From Streptomyces sp. Isolate_45 (lineage in GTDB: Bacteria > Actinomycetota > Actinomycetes > Streptomycetales > Streptomycetaceae), in contig NZ_JANFAK020000017.1 in assembly GCF_024721315.2 (NCBI RefSeq), forward strand, positions 16,985 to 80,984: a stretch of DNA of 64,000 bases. Direction: 5' to 3'. A model generated the notes under the pieces. It was not told the DNA's origin. It saw nothing but the letters and a program-made list of their open reading frames with translations, and did not search any database. Each line of letters opens with the position of its first letter. Position 1 is the first letter of the stretch. The position numbers and the translations under genes were made by a program. Positions 51,580 through 60,059 of this stretch are shown piece after piece.

Positions 51580-52950
51580 TCAGACCCGCTCGGGAACAGG
51601 ATTCCCCGCCGCCTCCACCGCACGCCGCACCGGCACCCTCGCGAGGAGCACGAAACCCAGTGCGAAGAAGACCACCAACGAGATGATCGCGTCCCGGTAG
51701 CTGCCCGTGACCTGGAAGGTGAGCCCGAAGACGAGCGGTCCGATCCAGCTCAGACCGCGGTCGCTCATCTCGTACGCGGAGAAGTACTCGGCCTCCTTGC
51801 CCGCCGGTACCAGGTGCGAGAACAGGGAGCGCGACAGCGCCTGGCTGCCGCCGAGCACCAGTCCGATCATCGCTGCCAGCGCGAAGAACCACACCGGCGT
51901 CCGGGCCGGCAGGAAGTAGCCGGCCGCGAGGGTGGCCGTCCACGCGACGAGCGAACCGAGGATCGTCCGCTTGGCCCCGTACGTCCGGGCGAGCCGCCCC
52001 ATGCCCAGCGCCCCCGCCACCGCCAGCACCTGGACCAGCAACACCGCCACGATCAGCGTGGACTGCTCCAGCTCCAGCTCCTCCGAGCCGTAGACCGAAG
52101 CCTGCGAGATGACGGTCTGGACCCCGTCGTTGTAGACCAGGTAGGCCAGTAGGAACGACAGCGTCAGCGGATAGCGCCGCATGTCCTTCAGCGTCGCGAC
52201 CAGCTGCCGCCAGCCGCTCACCGCCGGAGCGCCACCACCCTCCCGGACCACGGCCCGGTCGCGCAGCCTGCGCAGCGGGACGATCGCGAACGCCCCCCAC
52301 CACACGCCCGCCGAAGCCAGGCAGATCCGGACCGCCTCGCCCTCGGAGAGCCCGAAGGAATCGTGCCCCTGGAACAGCACCAGGTTCAGCAGCAGGACGA
52401 AGGCGCCCGAGGTGTAACCGAAGGCCCAGCCCCGCGAGGAGACCGTGTCCCGCTCCTCCGGCGTCGCGATCTGGGGCAGGAAGGCGTTGTACAGCACCAT
52501 CGAGACCGCCAGCGAGGCGTTCGCGACGATCAGCAGCAGACCGCCCAGCAGATAGCGGTCACCGCCCAGGAAGAACATTCCGGCCGTCGCCGCCGCACCC
52601 GTGTACGCGGCCACCGCCAGCAGCGGCTTCTTGCGCCCGCTGCGGTCCGCCGCCGCACCCACCAGCGGCATGATCAGTACGGCCAGGATCACCGACGCCG
52701 ACACCGAGTAGGCGAAGAAGGACCCGGCCCGCACGGGTACGCCCAGCGGATGGACGTAGCCCTCGGCGTCCGCGGCCGCCTTCGCCACCGCGGTCAGGTA
52801 CGGCCCGAGGAACACCGTCAGCACGCTCGTCGAGTACACCGAGCAGGCGAAGTCGTACACGTACCAGCCGTGCTGCTCCCGCTTGCGCGCGGCGGCGGCC
52901 CCGCCGTCCCCCGCGCCGGGGTCCGTTCTGCTGTCCGTCCGCTCGCTCAT
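51580..52950 (-). CDS. UMF1/Atg22-like MFS transporter
   Basis: 456 residues, about 12 helices. The N-terminal WYVYDFACSVYSTSVLTVFL motif (W-x-Y-D-x-A-x-S) and MVLYNAFLPQIATPEERDTV...SSRGWAFGYTSGAFVLLL identify the UMF1/Atg22-like branch. Substrate unknown; fungal relatives export amino acids from the vacuole. The Ser/Asp-rich N-terminal 28 residues are cytoplasmic. Runs on the same strand as rbpA but is separated by 301 bases. Confidence 0.9.
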   Translation of the reverse strand: MSERTDSRTDPGAGDGGAAAARKREQHGWYVYDFACSVYSTSVLTVFLGPYLTAVAKAAADAEGYVHPLGVPVRAGSFFAYSVSASVILAVLIMPLVGAAADRSGRKKPLLAVAAYTGAAATAGMFFLGGDRYLLGGLLLIVANASLAVSMVLYNAFLPQIATPEERDTVSSRGWAFGYTSGAFVLLLNLVLFQGHDSFGLSEGEAVRICLASAGVWWGAFAIVPLRRLRDRAVVREGGGAPAVSGWRQLVATLKDMRRYPLTLSFLLAYLVYNDGVQTVISQASVYGSEELELEQSTLIVAVLLVQVLAVAGALGMGRLARTYGAKRTILGSLVAWTATLAAGYFLPARTPVWFFALAAMIGLVLGGSQALSRSLFSHLVPAGKEAEYFSAYEMSDRGLSWIGPLVFGLTFQVTGSYRDAIISLVVFFALGFVLLARVPVRRAVEAAGNPVPERV

Positions 52951-53016
52951 GAGCGCCCCCTCGCTGGTCCCCGTACCGCCCGGCCCGCCGCCCCGGGCAC
53001 GGCGGTGCGGGGCACG

Positions 53017-53787
53017 TCAAGCCCAGGCGCCGCGCCGGTCGAGGACCGTGCGCAAGATGTCGATCCGGTCGGTCATGATGCCATCGACACCCAGGTCGAG
53101 AAGAGCCTCCATACGTTCCGGTTCGTTCACGGTCCACACGTGCACCTGGAGCCCCCGCTCGTGCGCGGTGCGCACGAACCGCCGGTCGACCACCCGGATC
53201 CCCGCCTGGACCTCCGGAACCTGCGCGGCCACCGCCCCGACCCGCAGGGCCGCCGGGATCGCAAACGAGCGCAGCCGCAGCCCCACCACCCCGCGCACCC
53301 CGTACGAGGTCGCCAGCCGCGGGCCGGCGATCCTCTGCGCCCGGGCCACCCGGCCCTCCGAGAACGACCCCACGCACACCCGGTCCCAGACCCCCGCGCG
53401 CGCGATCAGGTTGACCAGCGGGTGCAGCGCCGACTCGGCCTTCAGGTCGATGTTCCAGCGGGCGTCCGGGAACTCCTCCAGCAGCTCCTCGAACAGCGGC
53501 AGCGGCTCGCTCCCCGCCACCCGGACCTCCCGCAGCCGCTTCCAGGGCAGCTCGGCGATCCTGCCGCTCCCGTCCGTCACCCGGTCCAGGGTCGCGTCGT
53601 GGAAGGCGACGAGCTTCCCGTCGGCCGTCGCGTGCACGTCGGTCTCGAAGTACCGGTACCCGGCGTCGGAGGCCCTGCGGAAGGCGGTGGCGGTGTTCTC
53701 CAACCCGTCCGCGGCCCCGCCCCGGTGGGCGAAGGGGATCGGAGCCGGGTGGTCCAGATACGGGTGGCGAAGGCGTACGTGAGTCAC
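53017..53787 (-). CDS. Glycerophosphodiester phosphodiesterase
   Basis: 256 residues, cytoplasmic GDPD. Catalytic His in FAHRGGAADGLENT, metal ligands in YFETDVHATADGKLVAFHDAT, and the TIM-barrel end VHVWTVNEPERMEALLDLGVDGIMTDRID. Converts glycerophosphodiesters to glycerol-3-phosphate and an alcohol. The start is the GTG at 53787. It has no Shine-Dalgarno, but CATACT lies 7-8 bases upstream, so a leaderless transcript is likely. Confidence 0.93.
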   Translation of the reverse strand: MTHVRLRHPYLDHPAPIPFAHRGGAADGLENTATAFRRASDAGYRYFETDVHATADGKLVAFHDATLDRVTDGSGRIAELPWKRLREVRVAGSEPLPLFEELLEEFPDARWNIDLKAESALHPLVNLIARAGVWDRVCVGSFSEGRVARAQRIAGPRLATSYGVRGVVGLRLRSFAIPAALRVGAVAAQVPEVQAGIRVVDRRFVRTAHERGLQVHVWTVNEPERMEALLDLGVDGIMTDRIDILRTVLDRRGAWA

Positions 53788-53969
53788 GGCCGCAGTATGC
53801 CCCCTGGACCCCCCGAGCCGGCGGCAGCCGCATGGCCGCACGGTGAACGCGGGCCCCCCACCTGGCCCGAATGGACCGCCCCGTGACACCCTGGGCCCGC
53901 GCAGTCAATCCAATACCGGCCCCGAACCTCGCCCGACGGGGCCAATTCGACAAAGGTGGACCCGACGCC

Positions 53970-55472
53970 ATGGCTCAGTGGACCTCAGCGGTCGGTGCCG
54001 CCCAGCTCGCCCGGCTCATCGGCTCGCAACAGGAACGCCCCGGCGCCCCGGGCACCCGCAAGGCGCCCGCGTACCGCACCCTGGCCGACGGCATCCGCCT
54101 GCTCGTCCTCGAAGGCCGCGTCCCCGTCGCCGCCCGGCTGCCCGCCGAACGGGAACTGGCCGTCGCCCTCTCCCTCAGCCGGACCACCGTCGCCGCCGCG
54201 TACGAGGCCCTGCGCGGCGAGGGCTTCCTGGAATCCCGCCGCGGCGCGGGCAGCTGGACCTCCGTACCCGCGGGCAACCCGCTGCCCGCCCGCGGCCTGG
54301 AACCCCTGCCGCCCGAGTCCCTCGGCTCGATGATCGACCTCGGCTGCGCCGCGCTCCCGGCCCCCGAGCCCTGGCTCACCAAGGCCGTCCAGGGCGCCCT
54401 GGAGGAACTCCCGCCGTACGCGCACACCCACGGGGACTACCCGGCCGGGCTGCCCGCGCTGCGCCGGATGCTCGCCGACCGCTACACCGAACGCGGCATC
54501 CCGACCATGCCCGAACAGATCATGGTCACCACCGGGGCGATGGGCGCCATCGACGCCATCTGCAGCCTCTTCGCGGGCCGGGGCGAGCGGATCGCCGTCG
54601 AATCCCCGTCCTACGCCAACATCCTCCAGCTCATGCGCGCCGCCGGGGTCCGCCTCGTGCCCGTCGCCATGGCCGAAGGGCTGACGGGCTGGGACATGGA
54701 CGTCTGGCGGCAGGTCCTGAGGGACTCCGCGCCGCGCCTGGCCTACGTCGTCGCCGACTTCCACAACCCGACCGGGGCGCTGGCCTCCGACGACCAGCGG
54801 CGCGCGATGGTCGAGGCCGCCCGTTCCGCGGGGACCGTCCTGATCGCCGACGAGACCATGGCCGAGCTCCGGCTGGACCCGGAGCAGGTCATGCCGCGTC
54901 CGGTCTGTTCCTTCGACCCCGCCGGCAGCACCGTCGTCACCGTCGGCTCCGCCAGCAAGGCCTTCTGGGCGGGAATGCGGATCGGCTGGGTCCGCGCCGC
55001 GCCCGACGTCATCCGCAGTCTCGTCGCGGCGCGCGCCTACGCCGACCTCGGCACCCCGGTCCTGGAACAGCTCGCGGTGAACTGGCTGATGCGGACCGGA
55101 GGCTGGGAGGAGGCCGTCGGCATCCGCCGCGAGCAGGCCCGCGGCAACCGGGACGCGCTGGTCGCGGCCGTGCGCCGGGAACTGCCGGACTGGGAGTTCG
55201 AGGTGCCCCGGGGCGGGCTGACCCTGTGGGCCAAGGCGGGCGGCCTCTCCGGGTCGCGGCTCGCCGAGGTGGGGGAGCGGGTCGGCGTCCGCGTGCCCTC
55301 GGGGCCCCGGTTCGGTGTCGACGGGGCCTTCGAGGGCTACGTCCGGCTGCCGTTCACCGTGGGCGGCCCGGTGGCCGACGAGGCCGCCGCCCGGTTGGCG
55401 GCGGCCGCCCGCCTGGTCGGTACCGGGGCGGGCGGCGGCGGTGCGGAACCGCCCCGTACGTTCGTGGCCTGA
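53970..55472 (+). CDS. MocR/PdxR-type GntR-aminotransferase regulator
   Basis: 500 residues. N-terminal GntR winged HTH (RLPAERELAVALSLSRTTVA) fused to a fold-type I aminotransferase: VTTGAMGAIDAICSLF, DFHNPTGAL and the PLP lysine in VGSASKAFWAGMRIGW. Such proteins regulate vitamin B6, GABA/taurine or transport genes using PLP. The neighbours do not reveal the target. AAAGGTGGA precedes the ATG. Convergent with sffA, with only nine bases between stops. Confidence 0.93.
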   Translation: MAQWTSAVGAAQLARLIGSQQERPGAPGTRKAPAYRTLADGIRLLVLEGRVPVAARLPAERELAVALSLSRTTVAAAYEALRGEGFLESRRGAGSWTSVPAGNPLPARGLEPLPPESLGSMIDLGCAALPAPEPWLTKAVQGALEELPPYAHTHGDYPAGLPALRRMLADRYTERGIPTMPEQIMVTTGAMGAIDAICSLFAGRGERIAVESPSYANILQLMRAAGVRLVPVAMAEGLTGWDMDVWRQVLRDSAPRLAYVVADFHNPTGALASDDQRRAMVEAARSAGTVLIADETMAELRLDPEQVMPRPVCSFDPAGSTVVTVGSASKAFWAGMRIGWVRAAPDVIRSLVAARAYADLGTPVLEQLAVNWLMRTGGWEEAVGIRREQARGNRDALVAAVRRELPDWEFEVPRGGLTLWAKAGGLSGSRLAEVGERVGVRVPSGPRFGVDGAFEGYVRLPFTVGGPVADEAAARLAAAARLVGTGAGGGGAEPPRTFVA

Positions 55473-55481
55473 TCCGGGGCC

Positions 55482-57158
55482 TCACGGCGCGTCGGCCGGG
55501 ACCTCCGGGATCTCGGAGGCGTCGATCGAGGGCCCGTGGGCCTGCGCGGGCGGCTGCGCCCGGAGCTGCCCGGACAGGGTGACGTGCTCCTCCTCCCGGG
55601 CGTCCTCCGGGAGGGCCTCCTGCCGGTCCGCCGACCCGTCGGCGGACCGGCCCCGGCGCTCCGGCAGCAGCTCCAGCACCGCCTGCCGGTAGGCGGGGTG
55701 GGCGGCGTCGTCGTACGGATCCGGCGTCGCGGGCACCTGGAGGCGGTGCACCGGCCCCACGCCCAGCCTGGCGTAACCGCGCCCCGGCGGGACCTGCGCG
55801 GTGGGGGTGGTGTGCGGCGGCAGCCCCAGGACGTCGGTGATCTGCTGGACGGTCGCGGGCCCGAGGACGACCCGGGCCCGGGTGTGCTGCCAGACGGCGT
55901 CGTTCAGGAGCTCCAGGTGCTCGAACTGCTCGGCGACGACCACCGTGATGTGCGCGGCGCGGCCGTGCCGCAGAGGTACCTGGAGCTGGGCGAGCGGATC
56001 GGGCCGCCCGTCGGCGGCCGCGAGGTGCGCGAGGACGCTGGGGCGGTCCAGCAGGACCCACAGCGGACGCCGGGTGTCCTCCGGAGCGGGACGGCCCGCC
56101 TCACGGGCCCGGTGCGTGGCGATCAGGCGCCGCTCGGTCTCCTGGGCCGCCCACTCCAGGGTGGCCAGGGCTCCGGTCGGACCGCACTCGACGGCGAGGA
56201 CACCCTCCCGGCCGGTCAGACACGTGTACTCGCCGCTGCCGCCGCCCTCCACGACCAGTACGTCACCGTCGTGGCGCAGCGCCTGCAGGGCGATCGAGCG
56301 CAGGAGGCTGGAGGTGCCGCTGCCGGGCGTACCGACGGCCAGCAGGTGGGGTTCGGTGGAGCGCGGGCCCGTCCGCCAGAGCACGGGCGGTACGTCGCGG
56401 GGCTCGTCCCCCTCCACGACGGGCAGGGTGCGCTGCACCGCGCCCGCGTCGGTGAAGCCGAGGACGGTCTCGCCGGGCGAGGTCACGAACGGCTGGGCGG
56501 CGATGCCCGTCGCCAGCGCCGTCAGCACGCTCAGGCAGAGCTGGTTGCCCTCCTCGTCCCAGTCGAAGAGGTACTCCCGGCCGCGCCCGGACTTGGCGTG
56601 CAGCAGTGCCTCGATCCGGGCCCGTGAGGCGGCCTCGCCGTCGGTGAAATAGGCGGGGTAGCGGATGCGGAGCCGGGTGAGCCGGCCCGCGCCGTCGAAC
56701 TCGTAGCCGCTGAAGGCCTCGTCCCAGTTCCCGCCGTGGGAGAAGAGCGGGCTCGGGTCCTCGGCGATGGAGAAGTACGGCACGAGGGCCTCGTAGAGGG
56801 AGCCGAGTCGTTCGCTCTCGGCGTCGCTGGGACCGGTCCTCACGGGGGTGCGGTCGCGTCCCCGCCAGGCCGCCGCCGCCATGAGGGTGATCAGGGCGAG
56901 GAGCGGTCCGTAGGGGACGAGGCCGATCGCGAGGGCGCAGGCCGCCCCCAGGAACAGCGCGGGACCGCGCTTGTCCTTGGGGGTGTCGGCCCACTTGCGC
57001 CGCCCGGTGGACGCCAGGACGCGCAGCCCTCGTCCGATGACGAGGAGCGGATGGAGGACGTCCGTGGCGTTGTCTGCGGCCGAGCGGGCCAGGTCGCGGC
57101 CCCGCGCGAGCGACGGGGTGCCGCTGCTGAGGATTCGGGGGAGTGGGCGCCGTGCCAC
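55482..57158 (-). CDS. sffA: SffA, SpoIIIE/FtsK-like sporulation protein (degenerate Walker A)
   Basis: 558 residues. Two N-terminal helices (about 66-98) are followed by a cytoplasmic FtsK/HerA-like domain. The Walker A position reads VGTPGSGTSSLLRS (residues 275-288): Thr282 replaces the catalytic Lys. The Walker B-like strand LWVLLDRPSV keeps Asp371 but lacks Glu. In S. coelicolor SffA is recruited to sporulation septa by SmeA and helps chromosome segregation. Identification rests on position after smeA and the fold. GTG at 57158 follows AGGAGA. Conserved ATPase activity is doubtful from these residues. Confidence 0.8.
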   Translation of the reverse strand: MARRPLPRILSSGTPSLARGRDLARSAADNATDVLHPLLVIGRGLRVLASTGRRKWADTPKDKRGPALFLGAACALAIGLVPYGPLLALITLMAAAAWRGRDRTPVRTGPSDAESERLGSLYEALVPYFSIAEDPSPLFSHGGNWDEAFSGYEFDGAGRLTRLRIRYPAYFTDGEAASRARIEALLHAKSGRGREYLFDWDEEGNQLCLSVLTALATGIAAQPFVTSPGETVLGFTDAGAVQRTLPVVEGDEPRDVPPVLWRTGPRSTEPHLLAVGTPGSGTSSLLRSIALQALRHDGDVLVVEGGGSGEYTCLTGREGVLAVECGPTGALATLEWAAQETERRLIATHRAREAGRPAPEDTRRPLWVLLDRPSVLAHLAAADGRPDPLAQLQVPLRHGRAAHITVVVAEQFEHLELLNDAVWQHTRARVVLGPATVQQITDVLGLPPHTTPTAQVPPGRGYARLGVGPVHRLQVPATPDPYDDAAHPAYRQAVLELLPERRGRSADGSADRQEALPEDAREEEHVTLSGQLRAQPPAQAHGPSIDASEIPEVPADAP

Positions 57159-57292
57159 GGTCGTCTCCTGGAGTTGTGGATCGTACGGACGGTGCGGTCG
57201 GGGCGGCCGGACCCTGCCGTCGAAGTGCCGCCCGGTCCGCGGCGCCGGACGCCGCGGGCCTGACCGGCACCACTGCGACGGCTGGGCCCGGA

Positions 57293-57346
57293 GCCTGTCC
57301 TCGAACTCCCGTCCGGGCGGCGACGGGAGTTCGACGACGGGCCCTA
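57293..57346 (-). terminator. Dispersed hairpin element between smeA and sffA
   Basis: Arms 57293-57313 and 57322-57342 pair with two mismatches over 21 bases. The outer sequence GGGCCCTAGAGC includes the TAG of smeA (57344-57346). The same sequence family forms the element at 35025-35096. As a hairpin inside the smeA-sffA operon it could cut sffA expression. Confidence 0.75.
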
Positions 57347-57538
57347 GAGCTTGATCCCGCCGAGAAGGCTCGCGAGGCTCGCCGTACTCGCCGTGATGCT
57401 CGGCGCGATGGCGGAACCGGCGAGGAAGAAGCCGAAGAGCGCGCAGACGAACGCGTGCGTCAGCTTCATCCCGTCCTTCTTGAAGAAGAGGAAGCAGATG
57501 ATGCCGAGCAGGACGACACCTGAGATGGACAGGACCAT
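57344..57538 (-). CDS. smeA: SmeA small membrane protein of sporulation
   Basis: 64 residues with two hydrophobic helices: ISGVVLLGIICFLFFKK, then THAFVCALFGFFLAGSAIA. Length, topology and the sffA gene downstream match SmeA of S. coelicolor, which localises to sporulation septa and recruits SffA. AGGAGA precedes the ATG. The 304-base upstream gap (57539-57842) shows no clear WhiG-type promoter by eye. Confidence 0.85.
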   Translation of the reverse strand: MVLSISGVVLLGIICFLFFKKDGMKLTHAFVCALFGFFLAGSAIAPSITASTASLASLLGGIKL

Positions 57539-57842
57539 TGCAGTTCTCCTGGTGGGTGGGGACGGTCACCATCAGTTCTTCCAGGCTCACAGCAAGTATC
57601 AATGCGACAAAAGGTGCATACGAGTGAATCCCGACGTTTTTCACTTGACCGGCCCCTCCCGGCTGGCGCGTCCGCCCCGGAGGGTGTCGGCCGGGATCCT
57701 TGCCTTGAGACGCCCCCACCATGTCCCGGAACGGGCGCTACCCTGGCGATTCACCCGTACGGACGCGGCGCCGTGCATCCACCTGCCCCGCGGCCCGGGG
57801 AAACCCTTGCCGGCAAGCAGCGAGTGAAAGGCGGTACGACCG

Positions 57843-58244
57843 ATGAGTGAGCACCAGGACGCTCCCGACGAGGACGTCATCGAACTGGCCACCAAGATCT
57901 TCGACCTCGCCCGTCAGGGTGAGACCGAGAGCCTGGCCGCCTACCTCGACGCGGGCGTGCCCGCGAACCTCACCAACGACCGCGGCGACACCCTCGTCAT
58001 GCTCGCCGCCTACCACGGGCACGCCGAGGCCGTCACGGCCCTCCTGGACCGCGGCGCCGAAGCCGACCGTGCCAACGACCGCGGCCAGACCCCGCTCGCC
58101 GGCGCCGTCTTCAAGGGCGAGGAGGCCGTCATCCGCGCGCTGCTCGCCGGCGGGGCCGACCCGAACGCCGGAACGCCCTCCGCCGTGGACACGGCCCGCA
58201 TGTTCGCCAAGGCCGACCTGCTGGAACTCTTCGGAGCCAAGTAA
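57843..58244 (+). CDS. Ankyrin-repeat protein
   Basis: 133 residues with three ankyrin repeats: ESLAAYLDAGVPANLTNDRG, DTLVMLAAYHGHAEAVTALL and TPLAGAVFKGEEAVIRALL, each with the G-x-TPL-like and A-A/V-x-x-G helix pattern. A cytoplasmic protein-interaction scaffold with unknown partner. AAAGGCGG precedes the ATG. It is divergent from smeA. Confidence 0.92.
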   Translation: MSEHQDAPDEDVIELATKIFDLARQGETESLAAYLDAGVPANLTNDRGDTLVMLAAYHGHAEAVTALLDRGAEADRANDRGQTPLAGAVFKGEEAVIRALLAGGADPNAGTPSAVDTARMFAKADLLELFGAK

Positions 58245-58478
58245 TCCGCTTTTTCCGGGGCCCAGCCCCGGCCAGGACCGGCCCGCGACCTCACGGGTTG
58301 GTCACGGCGGCCTTAAATGTGGTCGCGGCACACAAACCGCCTGGGTCATCATGGCGTCGGATTCGATTCGCGGACATGACGGACGGGCAGGAGCGGGCTG
58401 GACACGAAGGGTGTCCATACCCACCCCTGCCGCCACCGGACGCCACGGTCGCGGAGCACCGACGAGAGTGAGAAGGCA

Positions 58479-58541
58479 ATGGTCTACATCGAGCGGAACA
58501 TGACGGCGAACGTCCTCACATGCTGTTACGCGGCCCTGTGA
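58479..58541 (+). CDS. 20-residue micro-ORF with a Cys-Cys-Tyr tail
   Basis: ATG preceded by AGAAGG. The peptide is MVYIERNMTANVLTCCYAAL and stops 46 bases before the HEAT-repeat gene. The Cys pair near the end resembles a leader-peptide attenuator, although I do not recognise a conserved family. The rest of the 343-base gap (58245-58587) has no gene. Confidence 0.4.
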   Translation: MVYIERNMTANVLTCCYAAL

Positions 58542-58587
58542 ATCCCGATTCCCGGTTGCGTCCCCAGCTTGATTTGAGGCCATTCCC

Positions 58588-59985
58588 ATGTTCGAACCAG
58601 TCATAGCGCCGAGCGGCACGCTGCTCGGGCTCCTCCAGCGGGGCCGCGGCGACGGCACGCTGCACGCCCTCGCGGCGCCCCGGCCCGAGGCCCTCGCGGC
58701 CCTCGACCAGTGCGTGCTCCGCGACCCGCGCCAGGACTGGCAGGTCGAGAACCGCTCGCTGTACTACGCCCGCCTGTACCTGGACCTCGACGGCCCCCTC
58801 GGCGCCATCGAGGCCCACCTCTTCGGCGCCGACGACCTCGTCGACGAGGAGGACCACCGGACCGGCCTCGCGCTGTCCGTCCTCGGCCACCTGGCCTCCT
58901 ACGGACGCGACGACGCGCTCATGCTGCTGCGCCGGTACGCCGCCTCCGGGGCGAACTGGGCCTGGGCCCTCGACGAACTCGCCCTGCGCGACGACGACGA
59001 AGGCCTGCGCTCCCTCGCCGCACCCGTACTGGCCCGCTTCCCCGCCGACCCCGACGGTGAGGCGCGGCTCGCCGCCGCCGTACGCGACGCCTACGAGCCC
59101 CGCCCGTGGTGCCTGTGGGAGGAACTGCCCCCGTACGGGGAGCGCCTGCGCGCCGCCCGGCAGCAGGGCTCCTTCGACCGGTGGCAGCGCCAGATGACGC
59201 CCAGCGGCCCCCGACCCGGCTGGGGGGTCCAGGCCGTCTTCGACTGGGCCGCCGACGGGTTGCGCCGCGGCACCCCGCTGCACGTCCCCGCCGCCCGCTG
59301 CCTCGCCGCCGTGGCCGCGCCCGAGGACCGCTCCGCCATCCTCGCGGCCGCCGCCGGAGCCTCGGGCGAGGCCGCCCGCGCCACCGCCCTGCACCACCTG
59401 GTCCTCGCCGAACCGGAGAACCCGGCCGTCCTGGACCTCATCGAAGCAGCCGGGGACGAGCCCGCCGTAGCCGCCTACGAGCGCATGTGCGGGCCCGCGG
59501 CCCTCGACCGGGCCCGTCTCTGGGTCCACCGCCCCGACGCCCTCGGAGCGGCCGCTGCGGCCCTCCTCGCGGCCCGTGGGGGCCCCGGGGACGCCGCACT
59601 CGTACTCGGAGCCCTGCGCTCCACCGTCCGCGGCTCCGGCCCGGACACGATCCGCCTGTTCACCCTCGTGGACGGCGCGGGCCGGCTCTCCATCGGCTGC
59701 GCCGCCCCGGTGCTGCGCCACATCTACCGCGAGACGTCCTCCTCGCACCTGCGCGGCCGCGCCGCCCGGGCCCTGGCCAGCACGGACCCGACCTTCGCGG
59801 CCGGCTTCGCCGTCGAATGCCTCTGGGACTGCGAGGAGACCACCCGCGAGGTGGCGGCCCGCCACGCGGAGACCGCGGACGCCCGCGTCACCCCGCGCCT
59901 GCGCCGCCTGGCGACGGACCCGGCGGAGGAGGAGGACGTCCAGTCGGCGGTCCGCAGCCGCATCACACCGGAATCGGCGGTGTAG
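58588..59985 (+). CDS. HEAT-repeat protein
   Basis: 465 residues, all helical, with HEAT-type repeats across the whole length (for example TGLALSVLGHLASYGRDDAL, HVPAARCLAAVAAPEDRSAI, SHLRGRAARALASTDPTF). No catalytic motif and no signal peptide. A Streptomyces-conserved scaffold of unknown role. TGAGG precedes the ATG. A micro-ORF lies immediately upstream. Confidence 0.85.
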   Translation: MFEPVIAPSGTLLGLLQRGRGDGTLHALAAPRPEALAALDQCVLRDPRQDWQVENRSLYYARLYLDLDGPLGAIEAHLFGADDLVDEEDHRTGLALSVLGHLASYGRDDALMLLRRYAASGANWAWALDELALRDDDEGLRSLAAPVLARFPADPDGEARLAAAVRDAYEPRPWCLWEELPPYGERLRAARQQGSFDRWQRQMTPSGPRPGWGVQAVFDWAADGLRRGTPLHVPAARCLAAVAAPEDRSAILAAAAGASGEAARATALHHLVLAEPENPAVLDLIEAAGDEPAVAAYERMCGPAALDRARLWVHRPDALGAAAAALLAARGGPGDAALVLGALRSTVRGSGPDTIRLFTLVDGAGRLSIGCAAPVLRHIYRETSSSHLRGRAARALASTDPTFAAGFAVECLWDCEETTREVAARHAETADARVTPRLRRLATDPAEEEDVQSAVRSRITPESAV

Positions 59986-59993
59986 GGGCCCCG

Positions 59994-60022
59994 GGCTCTC
60001 CCGGACCGCAGCCGGGGGAGCC
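59994..60022. terminator. Stem-loop between HEAT and pxpC genes
   Basis: GGCTCTCCCGG and CCGGGGGAGCC arms (one wobble) with a seven-base loop between convergent genes. A 12-base palindrome CGACCGCGGTCG follows at 60028-60039. Confidence 0.6.
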
Positions 60023-60059
60023 GCCCTCGACCGCGGTCGGCGGCAACGCCCGACGGGCC

